DNA of 24,680 nt from an uncultured Oscillospiraceae bacterium (GTDB lineage Bacteria > Bacillota > Clostridia > Oscillospirales > Ruminococcaceae). The position numbers and the translations under genes are program-made. Under the pieces are notes generated by a model. It worked only from the letters and a program-made list of their open reading frames with translations. It made no database searches and was not told the DNA's origin. The DNA is taken from NCBI GenBank assembly GCA_910587465.1, contig CAJUMS010000038.1, forward strand, positions 1 through 24,680. The letters run 5' to 3'. Every line of letters starts with the position of its first letter. Position 1 is the stretch's first letter. Positions 24,215 through 24,680 of this stretch are shown one piece after another.

Positions 24215-24640
24215 GTGGAAAAATTAGCGGCATTGTGCTGCCTGTGGGTTTTCGGCTTTGGAGCAAAAGCGGAATACACTGCGGAGCTTGACAGGCTGTT
24301 CCTCGAAAATCCCAAAAACGATTTTTTGTTGGAGCTTGAAGATCTCGCAAATGACGGCGCGGCGGCTTGGGAAAAGATATCACCTCTTGTTGAAAGCTCG
24401 TTGAACGCCGATAAATTCGGCAAAGAGCTGTTTGCGGCTCTCGAAAAAATATACAACGAAAACCGTCTTGCGCCTTTGGAATTCGGTGAACGCCGCTTAC
24501 ATATGCTATATAATCTTCCTCGTAAAATTTCCGATAACGAGCCGTTTCACTCTCTTTTCTTTGCGGACATTCCGTATGACGAATTTTATGATGAAGAGCG
24601 AACGCGCGAAATATATCAAAAGGCGTTTGATGTTGTATAA
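24215..24640 (+). CDS. Small acidic protein, tandem paralog 2
   Basis: A 141-residue protein closely related to its upstream neighbour. The shared blocks include EKL.ALC..W.FG near the start, ELDRLFLENP, FGKELFAALEK.Y.ENR and the C-terminal YDEE-type segment ending in AFD. The GTG at 24215 is chosen because AAGGAG lies upstream and it aligns with the paralog's start. A longer frame from 24032 lies inside the previous gene. No family is recognised. A perfect sigma-A promoter for an outside gene begins 7 bases after its stop. Confidence 0.7.
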   Translation: MEKLAALCCLWVFGFGAKAEYTAELDRLFLENPKNDFLLELEDLANDGAAAWEKISPLVESSLNADKFGKELFAALEKIYNENRLAPLEFGERRLHMLYNLPRKISDNEPFHSLFFADIPYDEFYDEERTREIYQKAFDVV

Positions 24641-24646
24641 TAAAAC

Positions 24647-24675
24647 TTGACACCAAATTCTCAAAGAAGTATAAT
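24647..24675 (+). promoter_or_regulatory. Perfect sigma-A promoter for a gene beyond the window
   Basis: TTGACA (24647-24652), 17 bases, TATAAT (24670-24675), both consensus. The gene it serves lies past 24680. Confidence 0.8.
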
Positions 24676-24680
24676 GCAAG

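Overview
The window looks like chromosome of a Gram-positive Clostridia member, probably an Oscillospiraceae/Ruminococcaceae-type gut bacterium. The reasons are purine-rich AGGAGG-type ribosome binding sites, several TTG and GTG starts, near-consensus sigma-A promoters with 17-base spacers, AT-rich spacers between moderately GC-rich genes, an IspH–S1 fusion downstream of cmk and plsC, and a 40-residue Cys-motif protein of a kind common in Clostridia. No tRNA, rRNA, CRISPR array or insertion sequence was seen.

Layout. Bases 1-143 hold the end of an unidentified forward gene and a terminator. Bases 191-5317 (minus) are a two-gene unit: a GH51 alpha-L-arabinofuranosidase followed by a large cytoplasmic multi-PAS/GGDEF/GAF/PAS protein. 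Next come 335 bases with back-to-back promoters. Bases 5653-8477 (plus) carry an ECF-type sigma factor overlapping a single-pass membrane protein whose outer part contains three tandem repeats, a sigma/anti-sigma-like pair. Bases 8561-14549 (minus) are housekeeping genes: a MurR/RpiR regulator, a GNAT acetyltransferase, an HI0933-family flavoprotein, and then, from their own promoter, cmk, plsC and ispH-rpsA.

The most unusual region is 14903-20293 (plus): seven intact, tightly packed genes resembling a phage head and connector set (portal, probable scaffold, major capsid protein, gp6-like connector, head closure, a small unknown protein, and a baseplate/tail-hub-like protein). Terminase, protease, tape measure, tail tube, lysis genes and integrase are all absent here. 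Host genes lie directly on both sides. The cassette is divergent from the MurR/RpiR regulator, and the shared 353-base spacer holds three copies of a 9-base element (TTTTTGCAG or its complement). A structured leader precedes the capsid gene and a terminator-like structure follows it. It may be a domesticated capsid/connector system or a trimmed prophage that kept its frames.

Bases 20331-24640 hold a tiny Cys-motif protein (minus), a membrane-anchored lipase-like alpha/beta hydrolase with a perfect sigma-A promoter, a decayed gene, an unknown protein, PhoH, and two tandem paralogous small acidic proteins. The last 40 bases contain a perfect sigma-A promoter for a gene outside the window.
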